The notes under the pieces are model-generated. The model was not told the origin of the DNA and searched no databases. It saw only the letters and a program-made list of their open reading frames with translations. From positions 186,001-250,000 of the forward strand of contig JAWKTZ010000012.1 of NCBI GenBank assembly GCA_041398845.1: 64,000 bases of DNA. Reading direction: 5' to 3'. The position numbers were made by a program, and so were the translations under genes. This document shows positions 25,748 through 35,632 of the stretch, in pieces; within the stretch, counting starts at the first letter, position 1, and the number at the start of each line of letters is the position of its first letter. The stretch is from Fuerstiella sp041398845. Lineage in GTDB: Bacteria > Planctomycetota > Planctomycetia > Planctomycetales > Planctomycetaceae.

Positions 25748-26674
25748 TCAGCCCTGAATCGTGGCCAGTTTTTCGGCAAGGTACTTGCGGGACTTGTTGA
25801 TTTCATCGGTCACTTCGGCGGCGGTTTCCAGAATGGGGATTCCGCGCGGGACCGGGTGCATAAAGATCTCGGTCCAGCCGGTGTACTGAATGTCGACCAG
25901 AGCTTTCACCAGCGGGCCGAAGTCCAAAGGACCGTTGCCCGGCATCTGTTTCAGTTCCTGAGCCTTGGGCAGCTTTGTCATGCAGCCATCGCCGTGCTCC
26001 CACGCGTAGAACACGGCTATCGTATCGCCCAGACTGCGAATCAGGTCCGCCAGCATCTGAGTGTCCTGAGGCAGGTGATAAGGTGCCAGAGCGATTCCCA
26101 GGTGTTTGGATGGGCGAAGTTCCGCGAGGTATTTCAGCGAATCCGGCGAATCAATCAGATTGTTGGCGTGATTTTCTATCGCAATGGTGACACCCGTTTG
26201 TTCGGCGACTTCCAGGTGTGGCTTCATCTTCTCAACAAACTCACCAACCGCCTTCTTCAGCTCGGCCCCCTTCAGATCTTTCGGCCCGGCTCCGCCAGTG
26301 ACCATTGTCTGACAGCCCAGCCGCTGCGCGAGTTTCATTTCATCCTGCAAACCGAACGGCCCGAGCACATACTGAGTGATGCAGCCCAGTGACACACTGT
26401 GTTTCTTCAGCAGCGACAGAAACAATTCCTCACCCATGTCCTCAAGCTGTTCTCGCTGGTTGCCGTGCCGCTTGGGCCAGATGTCAAGGTGAGTCGCTCC
26501 GCACTTCGCGACTTCCGGCAGGATTTCACCCAGATACAGGTAGCCATACATGCACGAACCCAGCAGATAGCGAAACTGGAAATCAGCCCGCGTTGCGGCG
26601 GCGGCAAATGGTGTTGACGCAACGGCGACAGCGGTGGAAGCCAGCATTCGGCGGCGAGTCATGGGAGTGGGCAT
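25748..26674 (-). CDS. Tat-exported sugar phosphate isomerase/epimerase-like TIM barrel
   Basis: 308 residues. Twin-arginine signal TRRRMLASTAVAVASTPFAAAA. The AP-endonuclease-2/xylose-isomerase-like TIM barrel follows: GATHLDIWPKRHG, MVTGGAG, VTIAIENHANNLIDSP (metal-binding Glu), LGIALAPYHLPQD, VFYAWEHGDG, and WTEIFMHPVPRG. The usual catalytic metal residues are mostly E, D, H and E in these strands. The family interconverts sugars or breaks down inositol-type compounds; the substrate is unknown. The protein acts outside the cytoplasm. Directly followed on the same strand, 47 bp away upstream, by the helicase gene. Confidence 0.85.
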   Translation of the reverse strand: MPTPMTRRRMLASTAVAVASTPFAAAATRADFQFRYLLGSCMYGYLYLGEILPEVAKCGATHLDIWPKRHGNQREQLEDMGEELFLSLLKKHSVSLGCITQYVLGPFGLQDEMKLAQRLGCQTMVTGGAGPKDLKGAELKKAVGEFVEKMKPHLEVAEQTGVTIAIENHANNLIDSPDSLKYLAELRPSKHLGIALAPYHLPQDTQMLADLIRSLGDTIAVFYAWEHGDGCMTKLPKAQELKQMPGNGPLDFGPLVKALVDIQYTGWTEIFMHPVPRGIPILETAAEVTDEINKSRKYLAEKLATIQG

Positions 26675-26721
26675 GGCGAGGTGTCCTCAGGATGGAATCA
26701 GACCGGCAGAGACAGCAGACG

Positions 26722-29466
26722 TTACAACAGCAACTGATCCGGGTCCAGCCTGCAGTTCTCCAGAGCGGTCAGAGTTTCGTCGGTGCTGGCCGGATCCACG
26801 GCTCGACACGAATCGGTGAGCAGTGCCGCCAGTTCGGCCAGGTCGTTCCGCCATTCCTGTGGAGGAATCCCCGGAGGTTCGATCTGAGCAAACTCGCCGC
26901 ACAACAGAATCATGCGTAAACAATGACGAAAGACAATGCCTTCCTGCTTGGTGATGTCCCGAGTCCGGACATACTTGTTGAAGTCTCCGCCGAATGTCAG
27001 CAGGTCACCGACACACCACACGGCATTCGATTTAGCATCATGAACGTTGGGAAATTCGTCGCGAAACAGCATCTCCATTTTGTCCGCCAGAACAAGCGGA
27101 GGAATGCGGCGCTCAAGGACTTCGTCATAGTAGCCCGTGAGTTCTTCCTGAGTTGCCAGCCCGCGACTCAGGAGTTCCCCGTTGGCGTATTCGGTCGTTA
27201 ACGGACCATGAGGCATCCGGTCGGGAAACGGCACTCGAACGCTTTTGCCGACCGTAAACGGAAGCTGCAGGCAGCCCTCCATCAACTGCAGCCGTTCTTC
27301 GTAGCTGGCACGATGCATGTGTTCTGCCAGGTAGATCGCATAGATGGAATTCACGCTGCGAAAAGCGAACAGCATCTCCATGCCCGGCGCGGCGACGGCG
27401 TATTCCGGTTCGTAGGCATCGAGCAGACGTTTGTCCGACTCCTGCCGTTCCGTGTTCGGGACCTTGTTTCCTCGTCGTTTCGTTCGCTTCGCGCTGGTTG
27501 AAGCGACTCCGCCGGAGTCTTTGGCTTCCTGAATGAGTTGTCCCAGAAGCCCGGATGCCGTTGTGCCTTGCGTTGCCGGTGTGGACGGCGTCGGATGGGA
27601 ATCCCCTCCGTCGACGACTTCTGCCACACCCTCTTCGTTCTCACTGGATTCACCGGCGGGTTCTGCATCGTCCGTGGAGTCACTGGCTGTCGCTTCTTCT
27701 TCCGCTGAATCTTCGTCGTCAAAGATGCCCAGCCCAAAATCCGGGTCGTCGTCGTGAGCTTCACTGAAATCGATGATGTCACTGATTCCTTCCGGTTCCA
27801 TCTGCAGGCCCTTGCCCCAGACAGATGTGGTGACCGAGCGACCGTCCTGAACATCGTCGATCGCCAGATCAACGCCCGTACCGACGGGATGACTGTTGAA
27901 GACTGGTTCATTCGTGGCGTCCGGTTCCTCAGCGCGATGCGGTGGCGGCGGAGACAGGCGAATGAAGCCGGCGGCATCCAGAGTCACCAGCATGCGCTTC
28001 AGTGTTTTCTGAGCATCCTCTTTCTGATCCGCGTCCAGAAGACGCTTGCGGACCGCTTCCTGCAGGTAGAACACAGAACCCGATTTTCGAATCAAAAACG
28101 CCAGCAGCCGCCACGGAAATCGTCCGCGACTGGACAGCTTTCCCGGAGCTGCCTCGCGCAACGCTTCGAACTGCTTTTCCGTCCAGTACTGCTCGCCCGA
28201 TCGGCGTTTGGGCATCTTCTTTTTCAGGTTCTTCTTCGCTCGACGCAACCCTGGATCTTTTGTGTCTTCCGGAATCTGATCGTACTTCACCTGCCAGCGA
28301 TGCAGTTTCACATCGTCTTCATGGGCGACGGTGAAGACATAGCCCTGATCGTCAAACTGAGGCCGCCCAGCTCGGCCAAACATCTGATGAGCGGCACTCG
28401 CATCCATCACTTTTTTTGCTCGAGGCGGTCCGTGCAGCAGCGATGTCATGACGACTGATCGAGCCGGAAGGTTAATACCCGCAGCCAGAGTTTCGGTACA
28501 GATACAAACCGACAGCAGTTTCTTCTGAAACAGATTTTCGACTGCTCGTCGATACTTCGGCAACAACCCGGCGTGATGAATGCCAACTCCGCGAATCAGA
28601 ATCTGTTTCAGTTTGCCGCCGGCTCCGATCGACCAGTCCATCTGATCGAGTTCAAACTGCAACTGCTTCTGCTGACCACTCGCCAGCAGACGACGCCCCT
28701 TCAGTTGTTCGGCAACGGTCCAGCATTCCGTGCGATTAAAACAGAAGACCAGAGCCGGCGTGTAACGACTTTCGTCACTGTCTCCGTCGGCCATGATCTC
28801 CAGTTGTTCGGCCAGCATCTGATCTTCAATCCAGCGGAAACTCAGCGGCACACGCCGCTCGGTGCTCTGCAGCAACCGCAGGCGGCGACCGTGTTCTTTG
28901 TTGAGCCAGACCACGAATTCCGGAGCATTCCCCACGGTCGCGCTGATCAGCAGAACTCGCGTCGTCTTGGGCAGCATGCCCAGCGACAGTTCCCACACGA
29001 TGCCGCGTTCCGGATCGTTGAAGCTGTGGAACTCATCCATCACCACCGCTGACACATCGTCGAACGAGAATTCTTCCGGCGACAACAACCGGTTCAGCAG
29101 GATTTCTGCCACGACGACCAGTATCGGAGCGTCCGGGTTGACTCGACGATTACCGGTCACCAGCCCCACATCTTCCCGAGTAAACCCCCAGCGTTCTGCA
29201 GAATCCTGAAGTTCATGAAACTTCTGTTCCGTCAACGCGATCAGCGGAGTTGTATAGTAAGCTCTGCGGCCGGTGAGCAGTGCTTCAAAGAGTGCGGTTT
29301 CGGCAATCACCGTTTTGCCGGTTCCGGTCGGAGCGCATACCAGAATGCCGTCGTCCTTTTCAAACCATGCCAGAATCGCCTGTTCCTGAAACGGATACGG
29401 CGGCCACGGCAGTTGATCGAGATACCGCAGAGCAATCTCGTCTGACGTTGGGATTTCCGATTCCAT
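26722..29466 (-). CDS. SKI2-like superfamily 2 DEAD/DEAH-box helicase
   Basis: 914 residues. RecA domain 1 has Walker A APTGTGKT (45-52), motif II DEFH (144-147; SKI2 proteins usually have DEVH), and motif III SAT (175-177). RecA domain 2 has VGIHHAGLLPKYRR, TETLAAGINLPARSVV and HQMFGRAGRP. A long acidic, Ser/Thr/Asp/Glu-rich linker lies at about 550-680 and interrupts the C-terminal helical region. The end resembles DSHCT-type tails. Such proteins unwind RNA for decay or processing in eukaryotes and archaea; bacterial versions are poorly studied. Its ATG lies only 198 bp from the divergent M20 gene. Confidence 0.85.
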   Translation of the reverse strand: MESEIPTSDEIALRYLDQLPWPPYPFQEQAILAWFEKDDGILVCAPTGTGKTVIAETALFEALLTGRRAYYTTPLIALTEQKFHELQDSAERWGFTREDVGLVTGNRRVNPDAPILVVVAEILLNRLLSPEEFSFDDVSAVVMDEFHSFNDPERGIVWELSLGMLPKTTRVLLISATVGNAPEFVVWLNKEHGRRLRLLQSTERRVPLSFRWIEDQMLAEQLEIMADGDSDESRYTPALVFCFNRTECWTVAEQLKGRRLLASGQQKQLQFELDQMDWSIGAGGKLKQILIRGVGIHHAGLLPKYRRAVENLFQKKLLSVCICTETLAAGINLPARSVVMTSLLHGPPRAKKVMDASAAHQMFGRAGRPQFDDQGYVFTVAHEDDVKLHRWQVKYDQIPEDTKDPGLRRAKKNLKKKMPKRRSGEQYWTEKQFEALREAAPGKLSSRGRFPWRLLAFLIRKSGSVFYLQEAVRKRLLDADQKEDAQKTLKRMLVTLDAAGFIRLSPPPPHRAEEPDATNEPVFNSHPVGTGVDLAIDDVQDGRSVTTSVWGKGLQMEPEGISDIIDFSEAHDDDPDFGLGIFDDEDSAEEEATASDSTDDAEPAGESSENEEGVAEVVDGGDSHPTPSTPATQGTTASGLLGQLIQEAKDSGGVASTSAKRTKRRGNKVPNTERQESDKRLLDAYEPEYAVAAPGMEMLFAFRSVNSIYAIYLAEHMHRASYEERLQLMEGCLQLPFTVGKSVRVPFPDRMPHGPLTTEYANGELLSRGLATQEELTGYYDEVLERRIPPLVLADKMEMLFRDEFPNVHDAKSNAVWCVGDLLTFGGDFNKYVRTRDITKQEGIVFRHCLRMILLCGEFAQIEPPGIPPQEWRNDLAELAALLTDSCRAVDPASTDETLTALENCRLDPDQLLL

Positions 29467-29664
29467 TCCGTAAGCTTTCCGGCAGTAATCAGCGACGCGG
29501 CAGTATGCCTGAGTTCACATCCACCGCATTCTAAGAAAATTCGGCAGGTCTGGTAGTAGCGCCATCGTTTGTGTCGTGAATGTCAGAGGACTGCGAAACC
29601 GCCGAGCAACTGTGGTACGCTTCGGTGGTATTGACTTTTGACTTTCTTCAAATCGGAAACTCAT

Positions 29665-30966
29665 ATGAAATGTTTCATCGTCGGAATGACCTTCCTTGTC
29701 GTCGCAGCCAGCAGCGAAATCACCATCGCTCAAACTGTTGAGGACTGGACGGAAGCGAATCTGGATTCTCTGGTGCAACTGTATTTCCACCTGCACCAAC
29801 ACCCTGAGCTGTCGTATCAGGAGAAAGAGACCTCGGCACGAATCGCGGCCGAATGGAAGACGGCCGGCTACGAAGTGACGACCGGCGTTGGCGGCTACGG
29901 CGTTGTGGCGATTCTGAAGAACGGTGACGGGCCGACCGTGATGTTGCGCACTGATCTGGATGCTCTGCCGGTCACCGAGGCGACGGGGCTGGACTATGCG
30001 TCCACTGTGACGGTTGCCAACGAAGACGGCAGCCGGACTGGAGTCATGCATGCCTGCGGACACGATATTCACATGACCAACCTGGTGGGAGTTGCTCGCT
30101 GGCTGGCAGCTCACAAAGACCAATGGCAGGGAACGGTCATGCTGATCGGTCAGCCGGCCGAAGAACGTGTCGGCGGAGCGAAGGCGATGCTCAAAGACGG
30201 ACTGTTCACGAAATTTCCCAAGCCCGATTTCGGACTGGCTCTGCATGTTGCTCATGATATCGCCGCCGGTCGCATTGGTTATCGAGCAGGCTATTCGCTC
30301 GCCAATGTTGACAGCGTGGACATCACCGTCAAGGGCCGTGGCGGCCACGGATCCGCTCCGCACACCACAGTCGATCCGATTGTTCAGGCAGCCGAACTGG
30401 TTGTGGCCCTGCAATCGATCGTCAGCCGGGAAGTGAAGCCAACAGAACCGGCGGTTGTGACAGTGGGATCAATTCACGGTGGGACAAAGCACAACATCAT
30501 CGGTGATGAATGTAAACTGCAACTGACGGTCAGAAGTTATTCGGCCGAGGTCCGGCAGCAGTTGCTGGACGCCATCGAACGCAAAGCCAGAGCCGTGGCA
30601 CTCGGGCATCGAGCTCCGGCACCGATCGTGACATTTTCCGAAGGGACGCCTGCGTTGTACAATGATGACGACCTGGCAGCTCGACTCGGGCCGGTGTTTG
30701 TCCGTACTCTGGGCGAAGACAATGTCGAGCACGTCGATCCGGTGATGGGAGCGGAAGACTTCAGCCTGTACGGCAAAGAAGGAGTGCCTATTCTGATGTA
30801 CCGACTCGGAAGCGTCAGTCAGCGACGACTGGACCAGTTTCGGATGGCCGGGGCAACTCCGCCATCACTGCATTCAGCCGCCTATTACCCGGACTTCGAA
30901 CAGGCCCTGCGGACCGGAATTGCGACCATGACCAGAGCGGTCCTCGAACTGCTGCCTCGCCGATGA
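29665..30966 (+). CDS. Exported M20-family amidohydrolase
   Basis: 433 residues from the ATG at 29665; the frame is open to 29638. A signal peptide lies at about 1-21 (FIVGMTFLVVAASSEITIAQ), so the enzyme is exported. Family motifs: LRTDLDALPV, MHACGHDIHMTNL (dinuclear metal ligands His and Asp), QPAEERVGGAKAML (catalytic Glu pair), GRGGHGSAPH (lid-domain His) and MGAEDFSLYG. It belongs to the IAA-amino-acid hydrolase/hippurate hydrolase branch, which splits N-acyl amino acids or peptidoglycan-type amides. The substrate is unknown. Confidence 0.9.
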   Translation: MKCFIVGMTFLVVAASSEITIAQTVEDWTEANLDSLVQLYFHLHQHPELSYQEKETSARIAAEWKTAGYEVTTGVGGYGVVAILKNGDGPTVMLRTDLDALPVTEATGLDYASTVTVANEDGSRTGVMHACGHDIHMTNLVGVARWLAAHKDQWQGTVMLIGQPAEERVGGAKAMLKDGLFTKFPKPDFGLALHVAHDIAAGRIGYRAGYSLANVDSVDITVKGRGGHGSAPHTTVDPIVQAAELVVALQSIVSREVKPTEPAVVTVGSIHGGTKHNIIGDECKLQLTVRSYSAEVRQQLLDAIERKARAVALGHRAPAPIVTFSEGTPALYNDDDLAARLGPVFVRTLGEDNVEHVDPVMGAEDFSLYGKEGVPILMYRLGSVSQRRLDQFRMAGATPPSLHSAAYYPDFEQALRTGIATMTRAVLELLPRR

Positions 30967-31088
30967 TGATTCTCCTGACGACAGCTTCCGAGTCTGGCGG
31001 GTCACTGACGGCAATCCGCGATTCCCTCAAAGTGATTCAGTCGCCGGATCGGATCAAACTCACTAAGGAAAAATTATTTACTGGCGCA

Positions 31089-31173
31089 CCTCGTAGTGGG
31101 ATTCACCAGAATTCCCTGCTCACAGGATTTCTGGCGAAATCCACTACGCCATCTGTTGATGAAGCGTTCCTAA
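31089..31173. repeat. Family A palindromic repeat, copy 3, overlapping a gene end
   Basis: GTAGTGGGATTCACCAGAA at 31093 pairs with TTCTGGCGAAATCCACTAC ending at 31147. The 25-bp tail GCCATCTGTTGATGAAGCGT plus TCCTA continues to about 31172 and matches copy 2 at 9291-9371. The tail contains the stop codon of the molybdopterin enzyme that starts at 32426. Confidence 0.85.
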
Positions 31174-32426
31174 CCCACTTCAAACCGCACAACTTCGATC
31201 TTCGCGTGTCCGGACTTTTGAAATGGTCGCGGCATGGGTTGAGCGTGATCGTTGTTGTCCACCGTACGGCAGCGCAGCGTGTATCGTCCGGCAGGCAGGC
31301 CCGGGTGCAGGATGCACCAATGAGCTTTCGACAGAGGCAACGGCCAGCGCAAAGGTCTTCCCTGTTCGTCAAAGCCAATCGTGTTGGCTGGTATTGCACC
31401 GTGCGGAAGTCCGCCGCCGAAATCATGCGGAGCGGGCAGCAGCGTCGCGTCCTGCCATGGTGCGGTTGCGAAGTTTTCATCGTCCTGCGGAAGGTCTTCG
31501 TCGCGATTACGAATCCAGACCTGCACCTTCTTCAATCCTGAAATTCCCACCTGAGCATAACCGGTGATCGGAATCGGCTCATCAGGCTTTGGCTTTGTCG
31601 GAGCGGTCAGTGTCGCACAGAATGTCTTCAGCGGACTGTCAACATCGTTGTTCTTTTCGGCATACGTATCATTGGCGGCGGGCATGTTTGACAGAACGAT
31701 GTTGTTCACCCACTTGATGCTCTTGAATCCGTAGGCTTCCGGCACCACAACTCGAACCGGGCCACCGCGTTCCGAAGTCAGCCATTCGCCATTGAGCTTA
31801 TAGCACAGAATCACCGGCGGCAGGCCAAACGGATCCTCCAGAATGCGGCCCACCGGAAGAGAACTGCGAAACATCTGCTCGGGATCGTCGTTGTGATAGC
31901 CATAATAGAAGATTCGCCGCAGGTTTTCCTTCGGTTGAGTCCGCCACAGAATTTCCCGCAGCGGAACGCCTTCCCAGATGCCGTTGCCGAGCGGACAGCC
32001 GATATTCAGACACGTCATCACTTTCGGAAACCGCACGGCATGGTCTCGGGCGAGTTCCATGAGGTCCTGAAACGTGAAGGCCGCTGCGCCTTCCATTGGC
32101 TGCCGAATGTCGGCCGGATTGTCCGGGTCACTGATCACATTCAGCGTCCACGTGTCGCGAGTCAGCCCCGCTTCTGCTTTCTTTTCCTCCGGCAGAGTGT
32201 GTGGCTTCGGCTTCCCGCGCGACACGTCGCGGAAGTCTGCGACAGGCGTCAGCCACGGTTCCAGTTCGCTGAGCGCCTTCTGCAGTCGTGGATCGTCGAG
32301 CGACGCCGGCTGAGTAAAACCGTTGCGACTGGTGAACGCCGTCGACGCCAGAATGCCCGCCTGCACAAAATGGCGACGAGTGACCGCAAGGTGATTCTGC
32401 ACGAACGCTCGCAGATAACGGTGCAT
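31170..32426 (-). CDS. Sulfite-oxidase-like molybdopterin oxidoreductase
   Basis: 418 residues. Twin-arginine signal TRRHFVQAG near residue 16, so export by Tat. The Mo-cofactor domain contains MTCLNIGCPLGNGIWEGVPL with Cys139 as the likely Mo ligand. RGGPVRVVVPEAYGFKSIKW follows at about 235-255. The C-terminal dimerisation domain (about 290-410) ends in a strand-rich fold. The family includes sulfite and sulfane dehydrogenases and nitrate-reductase relatives; the substrate is unknown, and no cytochrome partner is next to it. The TAG stop lies in the tail of repeat A3, so the C-terminus may have been shortened or rewritten when the repeat inserted. Confidence 0.85.
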   Translation of the reverse strand: MHRYLRAFVQNHLAVTRRHFVQAGILASTAFTSRNGFTQPASLDDPRLQKALSELEPWLTPVADFRDVSRGKPKPHTLPEEKKAEAGLTRDTWTLNVISDPDNPADIRQPMEGAAAFTFQDLMELARDHAVRFPKVMTCLNIGCPLGNGIWEGVPLREILWRTQPKENLRRIFYYGYHNDDPEQMFRSSLPVGRILEDPFGLPPVILCYKLNGEWLTSERGGPVRVVVPEAYGFKSIKWVNNIVLSNMPAANDTYAEKNNDVDSPLKTFCATLTAPTKPKPDEPIPITGYAQVGISGLKKVQVWIRNRDEDLPQDDENFATAPWQDATLLPAPHDFGGGLPHGAIPANTIGFDEQGRPLRWPLPLSKAHWCILHPGLPAGRYTLRCRTVDNNDHAQPMPRPFQKSGHAKIEVVRFEVG

Positions 32427-32553
32427 CGCGAAGCCCTTTCTGAACGTCGAAAAGCGAACTCAAGGCCGGTCAGCCGGGTACCTCCCGGCTGACAGCCAGT
32501 ATTGCCAAATGCGGCCCTGCGAGCAAGGCCGTGCGTTTCCTTCACCGTTCGTG

Positions 32554-35523
32554 TCAATGGGCAGCCCGCACACGGAATGTGCGATCAATTCCTTCGATCA
32601 GGAGATACTCAGCGTTCGCTTCCAGATCATGGAAGGAATCCGTTCGGCCCGAAGGCCACGCCACATCGATCTGTTTCACACGCATGGCGTCGGACAGGCC
32701 GAACAGCAACCGTCGCTCATTGCTGGCCTGATAGCCGTCACCGGCCGTCAACTGACGACGGATCTGTCGATCGTCCAGGTGCATTGTGACGGTCGTTCCG
32801 AGAGCGTCTCGTGAAGATTCGACGCCTTTCAGTTGCAGTGACAGAAACCGACCATGCTGTTGAGTGGTATTCGTAAGCAGCGCGGCGGGATGATCCAGAC
32901 TGGAGATGACCACGTCGTTGCGGCCATCACGGTTCCAGTCCCAGCGAGCCAGACTGCGGCCGAGAAACTCCTGTGTGAAGTATGGTCCTGTCTGCGACGC
33001 GGCCTGCAGAGCAAACCGGCCTGCTCCGGTGTTGTGATAGAACTGTGGCGGCATTTTGTACGGTCGCCCATAAGAGCGGTAATCATCGATATGCCCGTTG
33101 GTCACGATCAGGTCGAGATATCCGTCCAGATCGGCATCCAGAAACTGTGTGCCGAATCCGAGCAGTGCCAGGCTGGGTTCGGCAAGCCCCCATTCCGCAG
33201 TCCTGTCTGTGAAGTACAGTCCCGACTGCGAATGATAGAAGGTGTTCGATTCGCGCAGAAAGTTCGTGACGAACACATCAAGGGCACCATCGTTGTCGGC
33301 GTCTCCAACAGCAATCCCCATGCAGCCCTCGGCCCGGCCTGCCTGATTCAGGGCGATTCCGGCGGACATGCCCGTTTCTTCAAACAACGGCGTCGCTTCA
33401 CCTTTGGAATCCCGACGAACAAACAGTGCATTCGGAACGGTATCATTGGCAACGAAAAGGCTCATCCGACCGTCGCCCTGAAAGTCTGCCGCGATAACTC
33501 CCAGCCCCTTGCCGTCGGGAACCTGAACACCGGAACCATCCGTCGCATTGATAAAGTGACCGGCCCCCGAATTGAGGAAGAGTTGATCCTGCGCCCCGGG
33601 AAAATGGAACGGCATGCACATTCGAGGCTGTCCGTCGGCATGCTGACAGAGGGTTTCAAAGATCGACTCGCCTTCCAGATAGTTGACGGAATAAATGTCC
33701 GGCAGCGAGTCTGAATTCAGATCCGCGATGACACAGCTTGTTGACCAGCGTGTGTCTTCAACGCCGGCGATCGCAGTCACGTCGCAAAACGTTCCGTCGC
33801 CGTTGTTGTGAAACATCCGGTTGCCGCCGATGTTGGCCACATACAGGTCTGCAAAGCCATCGTTGTCGACATCTCCGACGGCAACGCCGGTGCTGAAACG
33901 GTCTTCGACCACATCGGCGTTGTCGGTCACATCCACGAAATGTCCGTTGCCCGAATTTCGATACAGTCTGTCCAGATAACCTTTCTGAGCACCTCGGGAA
34001 TTCCAGGGACACCCCTGTGTCAAATGAACGTCCGGCCATCCATCGAGGTCGAAATCGATCACACCGCATCCGCCGCCATTGAATTCATACATGTATTGTC
34101 CGGTCTTCGGAGGACTGGGGTCATTAAAGTACTGAAACGTCAGACCGGACAATTCGGCATGGTCAGCAAACGTCACCGAAGAACCATGGACCACCGACGA
34201 TCGTTCCGGCTGACTGGGGGGCAGTTCCCAGACCGGCAGCGGAAGATGGGACAGGTCAAACGGCAGTTCAATCGGAACACAGACTCGAGTCAGCGGGGCG
34301 CTCTCCAGCAAAGTGTGCAGAGCGTTGCTCTTTTCAGCCGCCCAGGCCGCATGCGGATCGAGTTCCCGGGCCACTGCACACCAGCCCCAGGCTTCCCAAA
34401 GTCGCCCGGTTCGTTCCAGTAAACTGACAAGTTGCCGCACTGGCTCCGCGTGAGTGTGCTGCTTTGAAGCCACCAGATCGGACGTTGCGCGAAGCTGAAG
34501 CAGCAGTTCGACGCGGTGTTCAAGGTATGCCGCCGCTGTCTGATCTTTGATGGCCGTGAAATACTGAAAGAGGTTGTACGTGGCGATGCGATTCACGGGG
34601 TCGAGCAGCAATGACTCCCAGAAGCAACGTGCTGCCGACTCCGGATTCCCGTCATATTCGGCCAATTGGCCTCGAACCAGCCAGAGTTCAGGATCATTGA
34701 TGTCTGTTGTCGGCTGCTCTGCCAGAAACTTTCGAAGTCTGTCATATTCGCGAGATTCCCAGAGCAATTCCGCCAGTGCGACGCGCGGTTCGGCAAACTG
34801 CGGGTCGGCCGCAGCGGCTCGTTCGAGTAAATCCAGCGCCTTGTCGTTCTCACCGGAATTTCGAGCATGCCATGCCAGCCCGACATGGACTTTCGGACAT
34901 TTCGGAGCGGCACGCTGGTACCGATGAAGTTCCTCAACATTGAACAGGGCACCATTGTCCGTTGCCAGCAGGACCAGAAGATCGGCATGGAATGTTCCCT
35001 GTCGAAACAGTCGCAGAACGAATGGCAGGGCCTCACGGCGTCGTGCCTGAATTCCCAGCAGACTGGCAAGCTGGAAGAGTGCGTTGCGGTCGTCGGGCAC
35101 ATACTGAAGTGCTGCGCGGAAGTCCGCCTCAGCCGCCTCGGCATGACCCGTGTGATGCATTTCAATGCGACCGCAGCGCAGGCGCGCATGAACTTCCGCA
35201 TCAGACGAACCGGCGGGAACGCGGCGATAATGGACAAGCGCCCTGTCAAACTGATTGGCTGCAAACGCCGCATCACCCGCCAGAATCAACGCCGCCACGT
35301 GATCCGGATCCTGCTTCAGGACGTCTTCCGCAGTCTGAACGGCCACATCATAATGACCGCGAAGGAATGCTCGTCTGGCATCGCGAAGCTGTGACGCGAC
35401 ATCCGGGCGTGTGAGCCAATACAGCCCCCAACCGGCCATGAGCAGAAGACAAAGCCCGCAGACGGCAGACCACCGGCGAGGCCGGACGGAACGTTCCTCA
35501 GTTGGTGACAATGCTCCGGACAT
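32554..35523 (-). CDS. CRTAC1-type protein with TPR, FG-GAP/VCBS repeats and ASPIC/UnbV domain (copy 1)
   Basis: 989 residues. A TM anchor lies at about 20-40. TPR-like helical repeats span about 45-400 (for example RRAFLRGHYDVAVQTAEDVL, ALDLLERAAAADPQFAEPRV). A beta-propeller of FG-GAP repeats spans about 455-870, with the Ca-binding pattern DxDxDGxxD: DFDLDGWPDV, DVDNDGFADLYVAN, DADNDGALDVFVTN, DADLDGYLDLIVTN. The ASPIC/UnbV domain is C-terminal (TAGDGYQASNERRLLFGL and WPSGRTDSF). Such proteins are exported and often act in adhesion or carbohydrate handling. A paralogue starts 3 kb upstream on the same strand, with a family B palindrome between them. Confidence 0.88.
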   Translation of the reverse strand: MSGALSPTEERSVRPRRWSAVCGLCLLLMAGWGLYWLTRPDVASQLRDARRAFLRGHYDVAVQTAEDVLKQDPDHVAALILAGDAAFAANQFDRALVHYRRVPAGSSDAEVHARLRCGRIEMHHTGHAEAAEADFRAALQYVPDDRNALFQLASLLGIQARRREALPFVLRLFRQGTFHADLLVLLATDNGALFNVEELHRYQRAAPKCPKVHVGLAWHARNSGENDKALDLLERAAAADPQFAEPRVALAELLWESREYDRLRKFLAEQPTTDINDPELWLVRGQLAEYDGNPESAARCFWESLLLDPVNRIATYNLFQYFTAIKDQTAAAYLEHRVELLLQLRATSDLVASKQHTHAEPVRQLVSLLERTGRLWEAWGWCAVARELDPHAAWAAEKSNALHTLLESAPLTRVCVPIELPFDLSHLPLPVWELPPSQPERSSVVHGSSVTFADHAELSGLTFQYFNDPSPPKTGQYMYEFNGGGCGVIDFDLDGWPDVHLTQGCPWNSRGAQKGYLDRLYRNSGNGHFVDVTDNADVVEDRFSTGVAVGDVDNDGFADLYVANIGGNRMFHNNGDGTFCDVTAIAGVEDTRWSTSCVIADLNSDSLPDIYSVNYLEGESIFETLCQHADGQPRMCMPFHFPGAQDQLFLNSGAGHFINATDGSGVQVPDGKGLGVIAADFQGDGRMSLFVANDTVPNALFVRRDSKGEATPLFEETGMSAGIALNQAGRAEGCMGIAVGDADNDGALDVFVTNFLRESNTFYHSQSGLYFTDRTAEWGLAEPSLALLGFGTQFLDADLDGYLDLIVTNGHIDDYRSYGRPYKMPPQFYHNTGAGRFALQAASQTGPYFTQEFLGRSLARWDWNRDGRNDVVISSLDHPAALLTNTTQQHGRFLSLQLKGVESSRDALGTTVTMHLDDRQIRRQLTAGDGYQASNERRLLFGLSDAMRVKQIDVAWPSGRTDSFHDLEANAEYLLIEGIDRTFRVRAAH

Positions 35524-35525
35524 AG

Positions 35526-35621
35526 AGGCGATCTGAAAAAGGGTCTGACCCTTTGGAGGGCAGCAAAATGACAGTCAATAAGGCTGCCCGGAGAGGGTCA
35601 GACCCCTTTTTCAGATAGCCT
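35526..35621. repeat. Family B palindromic element, full copy (96 bp)
   Basis: The left arm AGGCGATCTGAAAAAGGGTC continues as TGACCCTTTGGAGGGCAGC. The right arm GCTGCCCGGAGAGGGTCAGA continues as CCCCTTTTTCAGATAGCCT. The arms pair over about 40 bases with an 18-base loop. It lies exactly between the two CRTAC1 paralogues. Confidence 0.88.
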
Positions 35622-35632
35622 TCAGATTCTAA

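Noticed and set aside
35526..35621. Family B element as a simple intrinsic terminator
   Set aside because: A T-rich run follows the stem, but copies are nearly identical in sequence across loci, which transcription termination alone would not conserve.
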